Shown: positions 10,600 through 23,241, counted from the first letter of the stretch. The stretch is 64,000 nt of DNA from Schistocerca nitens (GCF_023898315.1 NC_064614.1:500356109-500420108), one strand, 5' to 3'. Translations and numbers: made by a program. Notes: generated by a model not told the origin, from the letters alone.

Positions 10600-10792
10600 G
10601 GCTGGTTCAAATGGCTCTGAGCACTATGGGACTTAACATCTGAGGTCATCAGTCCCCTAGACTTAGAACTACTTAAACCTAACTAACCTAAGGACATCAC
10701 ACATCCATGCCCGAGGCAGGATTCGAACCTGCGATCGTAGCAGTAGCGCGGTGCAAGACTGAAGCGCCTAGAACCGCTCGGCCACAATGGCC
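10600..10792 (-). repeat. SINE, head type a
   Basis: Reverse-oriented copy with B-box complement GGATTCGAACC and the common body. The 11-bp target duplication AAGCCATATTT is exact at 10589-10599 and 10793-10803. About 280 bp of unremarkable sequence separates it from the previous SINE. Confidence 0.92.
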
Positions 10793-10803
10793 AAGCCATA
10801 TTT

Positions 10804-13800
10804 ATCTCGCAGAATTACGAAGGTATGACTGATATTTCATGGAATGCAGTCAGTAGCATATTTTAATAACCTATTGCGGACATGAGCAAGGCGTTGTTTA
10901 AAGATTGCTGCCATCTTGTTGGAAGCTCATTGAAATCTCATTTGTAGAATGAGAATGTGATGTGGCTCCTAACAAAGGATTCATGCATCAAGTTATTGCT
11001 TGTACTATCGAAGGCGTGCTGCAGGGATCCTAATTGTTTCTTCAATTTGCTTCTGTAACGAAATTCCGCGGTCCATTTCGTTGAGGTATCTTGACAGTCG
11101 AAAGTGCGTATGTGAATGACATTTTGACAGCACAGTTATTTGAGAAGAAAGACATGATGAAATAGCTCTGACTGATTGTCGATCTTCAAATCTTGTGCCA
11201 GTTTCCTTTGTCAAGCATCGAAATTACCCACTTATTTTCTATTCCAGTAGTGCACATAGTTCAACATTTATCAGTACAGCGCTCGATGTGTAATAGTCTA
11301 AGGTTGCCACATTTTATAGAAAGGACACTGATTCGAAACTGGGGTGTCTGATTTGTTTTTCAGTTTTAACTGTCACAGACCATTAATCCACCCACGTAAA
11401 TGGTTACCAAGCTCGTGATTGTGGACTGGAATACAGCTACTTCTTCAAGTAATATAATAGAATAGTGTTAAATGAGTGCCTCCTTTATCATAAATACAAT
11501 GGGACAAGTTCGTACACTAGGCAAACACACCTATTACGTGGAAAAAAACAAATATTTCACATGATAATTTCTCCTCTTTACGTACTTCTGAACGTTGCAC
11601 TGGCGAACGTATATAAATTGTTAAAACAATAAAAACGCAGAAAACCTAGTTACTAAAATTTTTATTCATTAGCCTTGACACGTTTCATAGATTTAATCCA
11701 GTTGTTAGAATGCCAAGAACACAACGGCATTACATAATCTGAAAAACTGAATTTACTGATTAAAAATTGTCGTTAAATTCCCACAATAAAGGAAACACGA
11801 ATCCCTGTCATCAGTATTAAGTGCAAATTATCTAGTTCATCAAAAACACCCCTGAATACGACCAGCTGTAAACTGTAGAACAGGCCGTTATAAAGTTAAC
11901 AGAAAGCTGTTGAGTATTCTGACAAGAACTGACACTACGGTGAATGATAGGACCCTCAGGGGTAGCCCTGCTTCCTCTTAGGTAGTTTCACTCATTCTTG
12001 TTACATACGGATCGACGCTACCTTGTATCTGTAGTCATTGTAAATATGTAAACTAATATTTTCACGTTTCCACATTGCAAGAAATAAGCAGGACGATCAT
12101 AAAAAGATGCCTGGGTCAGAAATTAAGGAATTTTTGCATTGTAGAGCGTGTTCTCTCCAATTGTCTTCAATTTCACTAAGCGTCTACCATAAGCATATGG
12201 TGCTGTATTTCACAATATTTAGTAGGTATCTTCACAAATCATTAGGAGGAACAACTGTTTTATTGAAATACCCATTTGTACAAGAGATACAGAACTGTTG
12301 CACATATTTGGATGACACAATTTTACTGACTGACGACAGTAAAGAAATGTTGTACGCATTCAGCAGAGTACTCTGTTGTGTTCAAACACATTGAGAGGAC
12401 AAGGGACGAATACTGGTGCTTCACCAAAATCTGCCAATATAGGATTTCATAACTATATAAAACTTAGACACCAGCAAACTTAGTGACAGCCTGCAACCAT
12501 ATATTATTTAGTTTGCACTAGAACATGAAATCAACAACACAATGAAATTCTTTTGTCTCTATGCACACAGAAGGCGAGAAGCCGTCTCGTGATATCAGTA
12601 GCTCATGTCAGCCTGAAACAACAATCCATAGCAGCTTCTGACATCTTACGTCCCAGATATCACAGCTTTCAGGCATGTGACTAGCTGTAACTGCCCTCAC
12701 ACGATGTCAAGTGAAAAAAAGTGAGAACTAATACCAGGCGAGAGACATCACAGCATGGAGTAGTGAAGAAAATAAGAGTCTCCCCCAGAACACCCTCCCA
12801 TTCACAGGAATCAGTTCTTGCAAAATGTTGTTGTTCTCAATCAAGAGCACTTACACACACAGTTAATAAAATGTTTAACGCGAAAACTGCTGGTGTGTAA
12901 CTGACCTACATGAAACTCGATGAATATTTGAAAACATTGATCTTTTACCATGACGCGTGCTCAATATGAAGGTCTCAAATAAGGTACTTTGGAGACAACT
13001 GAAATCTTCAGGAATCAAAAATTGAAGCATAACTTTTTTCTCAACGAAAAATTGGACAACGAATACACAAAAACTATTTCCATGTTCAGCATTTTTATTA
13101 AACTTTACTTACATACTTTAGAAACAATAGAATTGGGAGAAACTCATTCCTTCATGTACCATGTAGTTAGATAAAACGCAAAAACGGCGAAGTTATGTTG
13201 CTATTGTATGTTTCTCAACGGGAAATCCATCATCTAAGCGCGTTGTGATCATGGGACCTATAATGACGAGGTCCAAGATTGTCACCTGAAGGTGGAGTTA
13301 AGACTACGAAACGCATCTGTATTAACAAAGTAGTTTCAGTAACTGGGTTTGTTGTTTTACTTTGAGCTTCAGTTAAATGTATACGTATCTAAGAAAGACA
13401 GTGATCTCACTGCAATAAATGTAATACTTCACATAGTATTGTGGAAGATTAATGACACAAAGATCTCTCTAAGTATACAACAAACCTTGAATAATGACGG
13501 AAACTAAGCTAACGAGTAACGCCAAAACGAGTTGCTGTCGAGAAATTTCCATACCACCCTTCCATCTTCTATACCTTCATAGAAAGGAAATTAAGCAATA
13601 TAGTCATTCTGAGACATACATGGACAATGAGATGTGATTGCCAAAACAATGGCTTTTTCTAAAGGATTAAAACTGAGTGCCAGACCATGGCTCAAACCCG
13701 AAGGCATGTTTTATTAAAGCAATGATTTTAGTACCGTAACTATGCGGTCGCTATTTCTAGTTTGGCCCAAAGCTTAACTCATACAAGACGCCTCTCCTAA

Positions 13801-15259
13801 TTTTTAAGCACCACATTCGACCTACTGGATATCATGTTGGCCTATCCCTCCCGGCAGAAACGATATCGCTGAGAATGGCGTAATTACAGCCTTTGACGGT
13901 GTTTCTGGAATGAACCTCTCACTGGACACGTCAGTTGGTAAGGAAATTAGTTTTTAGTGTTATCATACAAAGTGTCTATGAGACAATTTCATTTCTTCGT
14001 AGGTGGTTCTGCGTGTAGGTGGGAGCTCACGATAAATCTGATAGCAGTTATCTGCAAGACAAATTGACACACGGTTAAGTATTTATATGAGTGAATTTTA
14101 ATGTCTCTTGATGAGGTCCAATAACTAAAAGAGCTCTTAAGGTTAACAACTTCTCGTCAACCTAAAATTTATCACTTCTCAAATAGGACTGGATCTGTCA
14201 CGCTGTTTTTAAAACAATCTCTTTCGTAATCTCGACGTATAAGCAAACTAAGAAGCATCATACCAGTTGCAGCTGCAGCCCTACGTTAATTTTATTTCGT
14301 TTTTCCTTCTGTTTAAGAGATCATTCGCTCACTCAGCGATGTGTAATTATCAGGCCATGCCTAGCCATCCAGATTACTTAGACAATTTTCTGCTTTGCAG
14401 GAGCCCTCAAGCTTTATTAACTTCGATTCCTGCTTCATACAACTTCTCTTTCCGTATTTTGACTAGATCGTAGTGATATGGTTGAAATATTTCGAACTTT
14501 GCGGATCATTTACATATCTCTACGACACACTAGAATGTGTTATAGGATGTTGGTTTTGAAGTCCTAAAGTTGAAAACGTTGAGAAGTTAGAAACTCTCAC
14601 AGGAGTATACACTTATGCAGTTGAATGTAGACGCCTTGCAAATCATGTAAGTACACTTCTCCGCCGACGGAGACACATTTCAATTACCAGAATTGTATCG
14701 AAATGAGCTGAGCACCAGAACTGAGGAAAATATACGAATAGGTACACAAATGACAAAATGTTGCAGTATTTGTATTATTAAAATAGTTTTAACCATTTGG
14801 ATGAAGACATTTTTAACTATGAGAGGATAAGGGAAAAAAGCAGTGTCACATTGGTGTCTACCGAAATACAAATCGCCACAAACAGTTTTGTTCTAGCATG
14901 CAAGGAACAAAATTAGTAATGCTTGTGAAAAACAGAAAGAGATGTCAGATAAAATGTAAAGGACCATATTAAGAGTTCACATAACACAGTATTCCTTTGG
15001 GCCGCTGGTTTCATTACTCGTTAACAAACTTTCGACAAAACATTTAGATCGTTTGTATGAGACGCAGCCGTGGCAGCATTTCAAAATAGTTGCGCCACCT
15101 CATCTGAAGCCAGCAGAACCAGCATGTGAGACACGGAAGATGTGCGTCAGTTAATCTCGTCGTGGGAAAATATGAGATGAAGAAAGGACTTGTACAGGTG
15201 TTTAGCTAAGTTAAAGGAATGTCATTCCCTGTGGACATGCATTGTTTAATAATATGACT
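10804..15259. other. Long stretch without recognised gene
   Basis: No mobile-element signature or convincing coding frame was identified except a small hairpin motif at 13286. The 95-codon ORF at 12107-12394 contains TYLDDTILL, superficially like an RT YxDD motif, but nothing around it supports an RT and it is not called. Other ORFs are under 85 codons and AT-driven. Confidence 0.5.
13286..13311 (+). other. Hammerhead-like hairpin motif (relic)
   Basis: CTGAAGGT is followed by an imperfect stem GGAGT/ACTAC with a TAAG loop and then GAAA at 13308-13311. The layout matches the motif at 8328, including the extra T before the stem. Confidence 0.3.
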
Positions 15260-16860
15260 TTTTTTAACTCATCCGTCTAGCGACTGATTGGATGCGACCC
15301 GTCACGAACTGCTCTCTGGCGACAACCTCTTCATTTCAGAGTAGCACATGTATCCTATGTCCTCAGTTATTTGTTGGATGCATACCAATCTCTGCCTTTC
15401 CTCTACAGTGTCATCGATTACCACATAAGTTATTCTCTGATGTTAAACACGTCTTACGATTCTGTGACTTCTTCTTTTCAGTGTATTCCATACATTCCTT
15501 TCTTCGCCGACTCTGCGGAGAACCTCCTCATTCCTTATGAAATAAGTCACCTAATTTTCAACATCCCTTCATACCACTACGTTCCAAACGCCTCGATTTT
15601 TCCACAATCTAAGAGTCACTACCATATATTACAGTGCTCCAAGCGTACAATACCAGACATTTATTCCTCAAATTAAGGTCTATATTTGATACTGCTGAAT
15701 TTCTCCTGGCCAAGAATGGCCTTTTCGCCTGTCCTTGTCTGCTTTTCATATCCTCCTTGCACCGTCCGTCTCGTACCATTTTCCTTCCGAGGCAGACCCT
15801 TCACTTCGGCTAATTCGTTTTCAGTAATTTTCAAGTTGTCTGTCGGTAATCTAATTTCTGCTACTCCTTATTATTTTCTATTTTCTTCGGATTATTTTCA
15901 GTTCATATTCTGTACTCATGTGATTGGTCATGTGATGCTTCTTCGATGTATAGATTGAATAGCAGGCGCGAGACTCCATCCCTGTCTTACAACCATTTTA
16001 ACCTGAGCACTTCGTTCTTGGCCATCCATTCTTATTGTTCCCCTTGATTATTGTGCATGTTGTATAGTATCCATCTTTCCTTATAGCTTACTCGTATTTT
16101 CCTCAGAATTTCGAACAATTTGCACGATTTTGCATTGTCAAACGCTCTTTCTAGGCATACAGTTTCTACGATGATGTCAAAACCTTTTCTTCAGTCTAGC
16201 TTCCAAAATCAGTCGCAGTGTCAGGACTGCCTCTTTTGTGGCTTTATCTTCCCGGAAGCCAAAATAATCGTCCCCTAACAGTTCCTCAATTTTTTTCTTT
16301 TCTACACTCCTATATATTATTTTTGTCAACGGCTTGGATGCATCAGCTGTTAAGCTGGTTGTGCAATAAATGTCGCACGTGCCTGCCCTTGCTATCTTCG
16401 AAATTGTGGAGGATGTTTTTCCGAAAGTCTTTGGTATATCGCCAGTCTCGTTCACTATACACACTAATTTGAATATTCGCTTGGTTGCCACTTCCCCCAA
16501 TCATTTCAGAAATTCCGAAGAATTTCATCTATCCTTTCTGACTTACTTGATCGCAAGTCTTCCAAAACTCTATTAAACTCTTGAATCTAATATTGGATCT
16601 ATATTTCTTACATCTAATCCCACTTCCGCTGTCGTCACGTCAACCGACAAGATTTTTGCCTCGTAGAGGCCGTTAATGTAATCTTTCCAGCTATCTGTTC
16701 TCTCATCTGCGACTAATAGTGGAATTTCCATTGCACTGTTAGTGTTAAAGCCCATACATTTAATTTCACCGTAGGATGTCGAGGCTTTCCCAAATGGCGA
16801 ACCAGTCCTTCCGACAACTTTTTCTTTTTCGATTTCTTCGCATTTTTTATTCAGCCGTTT
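15260..16860 (-). pseudogene. RTE-like LINE relic, antisense
   Basis: The minus-strand frame at 16177-16500 has LLGDDYFGFREDKATKEAVL and LRLILEARLKK, matching the QFGFRxxxGTxxAIxxLRxLxE region of RTE-type RTs. Decayed matches continue toward 15260 with many stops. The sequence upstream of the RT (16500-16860) also looks like the same element. The FxDLEKAFD catalytic block is not intact. Ends were not located. Confidence 0.65.
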
Positions 16861-17570
16861 TGCTTGGCTTCTTATTTAATTATGAATGTTTATAGACGTA
16901 TAATACAACTGAGTTTTGTATCTGGTTCAGAAGCAGTGTCCAAATATTTTACGTTTTATTTCGTTCACTGACCACTTCTTCTAATTTTATTGTCTTGTTA
17001 ATTATCTTTAATGAAGGTATTGTGGTAGATGCTTAAGACAATTTTGTAATTCACTGTTCTTTTATACCCCTTAAGAATTAATAACCGTTATTATTGTTTC
17101 TACATCAGCACTTCTGGTAAATTTGTACTTTTGTGTATTACTGCACTTTTCACGGACTGCGTGGCACTGCAATACTAGAAATGTAGGAATAATAACAATC
17201 TGGACAACTCTGAAAGAGCATTCCGACATTCATAAAAATATCCTAAAAGACCTGGCAAAGCGTGAAATAGGTTGTAATCAGAATCATCAGAACTGGAGTT
17301 GTTGTACTCTATATCTATATCCGTAATCCGTAAAATATCCTATAGTGTGTGATGAAGGGTACATCAAGTACCACTCTCCATCCGAACATTTTTCTCTCAA
17401 TTTTAGCTGTATACTGTAGCTGATTGTGACCAATTCTACGTTGACCGTAGATCGTTGGTCCTATTACTATGCCTGAATATGGGTGTCAAGGAACCGATAC
17501 TTATACGTAGCACAGTCTTTTGGAATGAGAAGCTGATATTTCTATTTTCACACATTCGTCTCCTCTAATC
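16861..17570. other. No gene recognised
   Basis: AT-rich sequence with only short ORFs. Confidence 0.5.
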
Positions 17571-17815
17571 CTACCGAGCGACCTGGCCGAATGGTTAACA
17601 CATACGCATTCGGGTGGACGACAGTTCAAATCTGCTTCCAGCCATCCAGATTTAGATTTTCCGTGATTTCCCTAAATCGCTTCAGGCAATGCCCGAAGGG
17701 ATTCTTTGAAAGGGCACGGCCGATTGCTTTCTCCATCTTTGTCACAATCAGAGCTTATGCTCCGTCTCTAATGACCTCGGTGTCGACGGGGCGTTAACCC
17801 CTACTCTTCCTTCCT
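17571..17815 (+). repeat. SINE of the second family
   Basis: The head CCTGGCCGAATGGTTAACAC resembles a tRNA A-box region, and a degraded B-box CAGTTCAAATCTGC follows. The body contains TCCGTGATTTCCCTAAATCG and GAAAGGGCACGGCCGA, a phrase I recognise from widespread insect SINEs. It ends in a short TTCC-rich tail. No clear target duplication was found. Confidence 0.75.
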
Positions 17816-18529
17816 TCCTTGTCTGTAGCCCTCACTCCGTAAAACAGGTTTGGGATCTAAATCTGCGACAGTAGCGAATAATCTTGTGATTAAGATCTCA
17901 ATGTCACAATCACGAAGAAGAAACTGTGAGTCGGAAACAAAAAAGCCTGACAGTTGTTCACAGATTTTGCATTCGTTGCTTGTATAGGAAGGTACATACC
18001 TCTCTTACGAAAGAGTTACAATTTACTTCTAAATGCGACTAGAAACACATAGGCGTTTTGGGTGTTAGAGTTAAATATGTTGAAAGAGCAATCAGTAGCT
18101 TCTCTGGTCATCCTTTCTGGTTTGGATTTTCCCAGTCCTATTGACTAGCGCTATTTAGCACATTTTCTGTGTTCCTCCTGTTGGCGTTTGCGCGTGAGAT
18201 AGCCTCGCATTCGAATTCTCAAATTCCTGTCAAGCCGCAGGCCCACAAAAGAAGCTAGAGCTATTTTCTGCATACGATCTCTGATACTGACGACATCACG
18301 GGCGTCGAGCAAGGAACCGTGGCACGCCAGTTATAATTTACTTATTAATGTCTGATAGTTGTAAAATACAAACATATCACTTCAGCCCAAGAAGTTCCGA
18401 GATTGAATTCATAAAAACAGAAAAAAGGTGAGGTGGCGATCCTAATACTTCATGTGGTCTACTTAGTCTTCCCCCACTTGAGTACAACATACGGAAAGTT
18501 CATACAACCATGTGAAACAGTCAGATAAA
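17816..18529. other. No gene recognised
   Basis: No coding or repeat signature seen. Confidence 0.45.
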
Positions 18530-18960
18530 TCCTTCTTTACCATGTTGTCCCACGTATCATATTGGCCTTTCATGTGAATTTCTGCACTTTGTCGATTTGT
18601 GGTAGTTTTGTATTGATAACACCAAGACACCCGTGACGATTTTCTCCAGAGAATAACAGCCCGCGTTCTCCACTTTAGTCAACTTTTGGCAGGTGTCCAC
18701 GTGTTGACGTTTTTGTTCGGGAGTCAAGGTGTGCGGGATAAACTTTGGACACGCTTTCTCTTCTTCAGAACATACTCCAGAATATTTTGAACACTTGACT
18801 TAGAGACGTTGCTCTGTTGTAATTTGTGACACAGCAACGTTGACACACTATTTAACACTGCCTGCTCACAACTGACTGGGCGAATGCGCGTCTCTTGTTT
18901 ACAGCTGTTATTTCAAGCTGCCACCGTAGTTACTGCGTTGATGTCGCTTGTATGCCAGGA
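18530..18960 (-). pseudogene. Possible mariner transposase relic
   Basis: A minus-strand reading around 18550-18720 gives QRVDTCQKL and YSLEKIVTG followed by SHEKPI, resembling the mariner blocks QKxxRVxxCxxLL and FLxxIVTGDE. The Asp of TGDE is replaced. The frame is heavily broken and the call rests on short motifs only. Confidence 0.35.
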
Positions 18961-19559
18961 ATGAAATCAGTCTCAGAACTTTTTAGATGAAGGTGTAGTA
19001 ACAAATTAGTATAAAATTATAAGTGAACGTTACAGGCGTTGTTAATATCACAATGCCATCAGAGCTTTGTGTCGAGGCAACTTAACCATGCAAATAACCT
19101 CTGGTGAGGCCTTCATCAGGTCGTTTTAAACTCCCCGAAAGTGTCTTGTTAGGTATTAACTATTAATCTTCTGCTGTTTGGTCCACAGTGCCACAATCAC
19201 AGCCTATGGCATGTACGACGCCCAATTTATAAATGGAAAATTGTACATCTTCCATGCCTGGTTCTGATAGAATAGAGTGCTTCTCCAGGCCCCATCTGGC
19301 AGTGTCCAATTAGTTTTCTAGTGCGCTTCTAAATCCTAAGGAGAAGATTGACGGAGACTGTTGATCCGGTACAGGCTTTCTAGAGTTTTGTCTGGTATGT
19401 GAAAGGTGGGAAGATATACTGTTGATTAGAGAGTTCATAAGAAGTGATCTTTTGCATAGAATTCTACTTTTAGTCCAGTACCTGTTGTCTGAGTTCTAAT
19501 TGTGCTGCACTAGACGAGATTTTAGCCTGCCAGTCATATTTCTTACTGTTTCGTATAGC

Positions 19560-20669
19560 TGGACGATCGCTTGTTTGCTGAGACCGTTAGTGGGAAAATG
19601 CCCACATGTTATCCTTAACTCAGATGACTGTATCAATAGACAGGGAGCTCTCCGTCGAAGCAGTTCTGACCGTTTGGTTAGCTTTGATGTGGTATCGCCT
19701 TTTACAAAGGTCCCTCTCGCAAATTCTTTGGCTCTAATTGAAAAAAAAAAAGCTTGAGGTGGACATCACTTCTTTGTTTTGCCATGATCTGTCCTTTTGG
19801 CATGCTTTGTCCCCCTTGGCGGCCAACCTTTTTATGGAGAGTTTCGACGAGAGAGCGCTTGAATCAGCTGTCCTTAAACCAACTGTATTTTGGAGGTATG
19901 TGGACGATACTTCATAGTACAGCCTCATGGGGAAGATAAATTGAAGGAGTTTCTTCACTATCTCAAGTCCATTCAAGACAACATTCGGTTCACCATGGGA
20001 ACAGAGAAAGATGTTTGCCTGCCTTTCTTGGATATCTTCGGTAGACGAAAGAATGGTGGCTGTCTAGAGCATTCAGTTTATTGTAAGCTAACTCATATTG
20101 GTTTGTATTTACAAGTGTCAAGTTGTCATCACCCGTCGCAAACTATGAGCGTGCTTAAAACACTCCTACACAGAGCTCACACTATCTTAGAGCTAGATAG
20201 TTTGCCTAAAGAGCTCGCCCACCTAAAGACAGTGTTCAGAGAATACGAATATTCCATTCAGCAGATTAACAGGACAATATCAGTTAAAATCAAGAATCAG
20301 GAAGTGGATTCCTTTTGTGGGCAACATTTAGTTTAAAACAGCAAGAATCCTCTGTAAATTTCAACTGAAAGTGATTTTCCGTACACCATCTAAGACTGCA
20401 CATCTTTTGGGATCGGTGGAGGACAAATTGTTATTGCGGAAGGCCGGAATTTACAAAATACCTTGTCAATGTGGTATTGGTTGCACAGGACAGGCCACAC
20501 GCACGGTGAAAGAACGCTGCCCTGAGCATCAGCGTTTTGCAAACAAGCAAGTCCGCCATTGCTGAATACTGCAATTCCACTGGCCATTCAATGGATCATG
20601 ACAGAACTATGATTCTGACCACAGGACAATGGGATTACGTGATAGCGACTACGAGTTGGACAGCGCGTG
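19560..20669 (+). pseudogene. Penelope-like RT with GIY-YIG endonuclease, broken
   Basis: SFDVVSPFTKVPLANSL near 19680-19735 matches RT motif A (SFDVVSLFTNVP in the family). RT motif C is YVDD at 19897-19908, followed within a few codons by a stop or frameshift. The frame at 19890-20336 then carries PFLDIFGRRKNG and HPSQTMSVLKTLLHRA, typical of the Penelope RT thumb region. The frame at 20371-20565 has KAGIYKIPCQCGIGCTGQ, the GIY part of a GIY-YIG endonuclease with its CxC element, and ERCPEHQRF after it. Such proteins copy their RNA at endonuclease-nicked sites. At least four frame breaks make this copy inactive. The SINE at 20682 interrupts the C-terminus. Confidence 0.8.
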
Positions 20670-20681
20670 GAACCCCATCAT

Positions 20682-20880
20682 GCCGGCCGGAGTAGCCGAG
20701 CGGTTCTAGACGCTACAGTCTGGAACCGCGCGACCGCTACGGTCGCAGGTTCGAATCCTGCCTCGGGCATGGATGTGTGTAATGTCCTTAGGTTAGTTAG
20801 GTTTAAGTAGTTCTCAGTTCTAGGGGACTGATGACCTCAGAAGTTAAGTCGCATAGTGCTCCGAGCCATTTGAGCCATTT
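20682..20880 (+). repeat. SINE, head type a, full length
   Basis: Clear A-box GTAGCCGAGCGG and B-box GGTTCGAATCC, then the common body. The 12-bp target duplication GAACCCCATCAT is exact at 20670-20681 and 20881-20892. It lies inside the Penelope-like element. Confidence 0.92.
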
Positions 20881-21112
20881 GAACCCCATCATCTCCACAA
20901 TTTGTTCGAATCGAAGACGACAGAGAGCGCCATCGGCCGCGGCGAGCGGTAACACAGAGGACAGCTGAGTTCCGCGGTTCCACCAGCGAGAGCGCAGCCG
21001 CCGGGAAGTGTGGTCCGTCTGTCAATTTGAATTTCGACGTATGCGCTTAATACTCGCACCGCGCTAAATATGGCGGAACAAAGCAAGTCTTCGTCAGTCT
21101 TCGATGACCCAC

Positions 21113-21143
21113 CTGAAGATGACTGGTAGATGGCAAGTGGAAA
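21113..21143 (+). other. Hammerhead-like motif in the Penelope 3' region
   Basis: CTGAAGAT is followed by an imperfect ACTGG/CAAGT stem and GAAA at 21140-21143. Penelope-like elements of animals are known to carry minimal hammerhead ribozymes, so the location fits, but the extra base and mispaired stem suggest a diverged or inactive form. Confidence 0.4.
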
Positions 21144-21540
21144 TATCGTGCAGTGAATTCAACGACGACCGTCTGCAATCCTGAAATTTGCTTTAACAAT
21201 AAGGCTTGTTGACATGACTTCTCTTAGCCCATGCGGGAGCGCTATCTCGGCAACAGCATACACAGTCGATTGTGCCGCTGTACGTAAATTATCTTTTTGT
21301 GCTCCCCAGCGCATTACAGTCAGTTTTTTGATAATGTTCCTTCTTTTGTCCTGTTATTTCAACAAGTTTTCAAAACTTTAGAGAGTGTTCAAGGGCCACA
21401 CCTGGAATCTTAAGATGCAGATTCTTGTACTCCACAAACGTCGATATTAAGTTTCAGGTCGACGAACTTGTTACCCAAGTGGCGTTCGCACACTTCTAGT
21501 TTAATGGGGCTTGGACAGAATCGACACTGCTTGTAAGATA

Positions 21541-22757
21541 CACTGAAGAGCCAAAGGAAGTGGTACACCTGCCTAACATCGTGTAGGGCCCCCGCGAACA
21601 TGCAGAAGTGCCGCAACACGGCGTGGCATGGACTCGACTAACATCTGAAGTAGTGCTGGAGGAAATTGACACCATTAAATCTGCAGGTCTGTCCATAAAT
21701 CCGTAACAGTACGAAGGGGTGGAGATCTCTTCTGAACAGCACGTTGCAAGGCATCCCCGATATGCTCAATAATGTTCATGTCTGGGGAGTTTGGTGACCA
21801 GCGGTAATGTTTAAACTTAGAAGAGTGTTCCTGGAGCCACTCTGTAGCAATTCTGGACGTGTGGGATATCGCATTGTCCTGCTGGAATTGGCCAGGTCCG
21901 TCGGAATGCACAATGGACATGAATGGATGCCAGGTGATCAGACAGGATACTTACGTACGTGTCACCTGTGAGAGTCTTATCTAGACGTATCAGAGATCCC
22001 ATATCACTCCAACTGCACACGCCCGACACCATTACAGAGCATCCACCAGCTTGAACAGTCCCCTGCTGACATGCAGGGTCCATGGATTGATGAGGTAGTC
22101 TCCACACCCGTACACGTCCATCTACTCGATACAATTTGAAACGAAACTCTTCCGACCAGGCAAATGTTTCCAGTTATCAGCAGTCCAATGTCGGTGTTGA
22201 TGGGCCCAGGCGAGGCGTAAAGCTTTGGGCCGCGCAGTCATCAAGGATACAAGAGTGAGCCTTCGGCTCCGAAAGCCCATATCGATGATGTTTCGTTGAA
22301 TGGTTCGCACTCTGACACTTGTTGATGACCCAGCATTGATAACCGCAGCATTTTGCGGAAGGGTTGCACTTCTGTCACTCTGAACGATTATCTTCAGTCG
22401 CCGTTGATCCCTTTCTTGCAGGATCTTCTTCCGTTCGAAGCGATGTTGGAGATTTGATGTTTTATCGGATTCCTGATATTCACGGTACACTCTTGATGTG
22501 TTCGTACGGGAAAATCTCCACTTCAACGCTACCTCGGAGATGCTGTGTCCATCGCTCATGCTCCGACTATGACACCACGCTCAAACTCACTTAAATGTTG
22601 ATAGCCTGCCATTTTAGCAGCAGTAAACGATCTAAGAACTGCCCCTAGACACTTGTTGTCTTATATAGGCGTTGACGACCGCAGTGCCATATTCTGCCTG
22701 TTTACATATTTCCGTATTTGAATACGCATGCCTATATCAGTTTCTTTGGCTTCAGCG
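21541..22757 (-). mobile_element. Tc1-like transposon, 1.2 kb
   Basis: The termini CACTGAAGAGCCAAAG and the complement of CTTTGGCTTCAGCG are bordered by TA at 21539-21540 and 22758-22759. It is the same family as the element at 52564-54382, with long runs of near-identical sequence. The interval 21186-21540 before it shows no gene. Confidence 0.88.
21675..22559 (-). pseudogene. Tc1-like transposase, broken, 36-residue D-E spacing
   Basis: The N-terminal helix-turn-helix part is at 22122-22559 (SISEVALKWRFSRTNTSRVY ... TIQRNIIDMGF), the middle part at 21817-22134 (GRVRVWRLPHQSM ... GGCSVMVSGVCSW) and the C-terminal part at 21675-21920 (FQQDNAISHTSR ... NSPDMNIIEHIGD). Counting from the Asp of QQDN to the Glu of IIEH gives 36 residues between, not the 34 of classical Tc1. 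Two frameshifts separate the parts, so the copy is dead. Confidence 0.8.
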
Positions 22758-22998
22758 TATGTTTAATGTATCTAGATTCCCTGAGAGCGTTTCACTGAAA
22801 CATGTACGTTTTATTGATAGAGCAAAATCATACGCATAGCAAAACTTTTGAGATGCTGCTGCCTGCATGTCTAATGTATATAAGCTTCACAACAGCGAAG
22901 CAACACTGATCATTGGGGGTAGTCCAATTTTTCTGTTTATCTTACATGTTTTAGTAGGATATTTTCCTATAGTGACAGCGAGAGAGCGATCTTTAAGC

Positions 22999-23072
22999 GA
23001 AGACTCCAGCGCTATAGAGACGTAAGTAAAACATATGGTTTGTTTCAGCTCATGAAGCAGTCCATCCAGCCA
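22999..23072. repeat. 74-bp direct repeat, left copy
   Basis: The block starting GAAGACTCCAGCGCTATAGA is identical to 23943-24016, while flanks on both sides are unrelated. On the minus strand it can read WLDGLLHELKQTICFTYVS, but neither flank looks like an exon border. The surrounding 22758-24180 is otherwise unassigned apart from one SINE. Confidence 0.85.
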
Positions 23073-23241
23073 AATAATGTCGTAGGTTGCGGTTGAATCA
23101 ACAGAAGTTTTCTGGTTTCTTTGGAAGCCTGTTTCAGTGATTTCAGTTAGAGCTAAGCTCACAACTACTTTGCTTTGCTCAAGATCCAACCAGTCCCGAG
23201 GGTACCGTACTGTCAACAATGGTGTAACTCTGTTGCAGAGC

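Larger units (their letters stand above)
19480..21185 (+). mobile_element. Penelope-like element, split by a SINE
   Basis: The order RT, GIY-YIG endonuclease, GC-rich 3' region is that of Penelope-like elements. The RT start is near 19560, the endonuclease lies at about 20437-20620, and a 3' non-coding segment (20880-21185) follows the SINE. The 5' end and any long terminal copies were not resolved, and 18961-19480 shows nothing certain. Confidence 0.75.

Noticed and set aside
12107..12394. TYLDDTILL in a 95-codon ORF as a reverse transcriptase motif
   Set aside because: No other RT motif, no flanking element structure; a single short match in AT-rich DNA.
22999..23072. The 74-bp repeat as a duplicated exon (WLDGLLHELKQTICF...)
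   Set aside because: No splice sites at its borders and no continuing frame.
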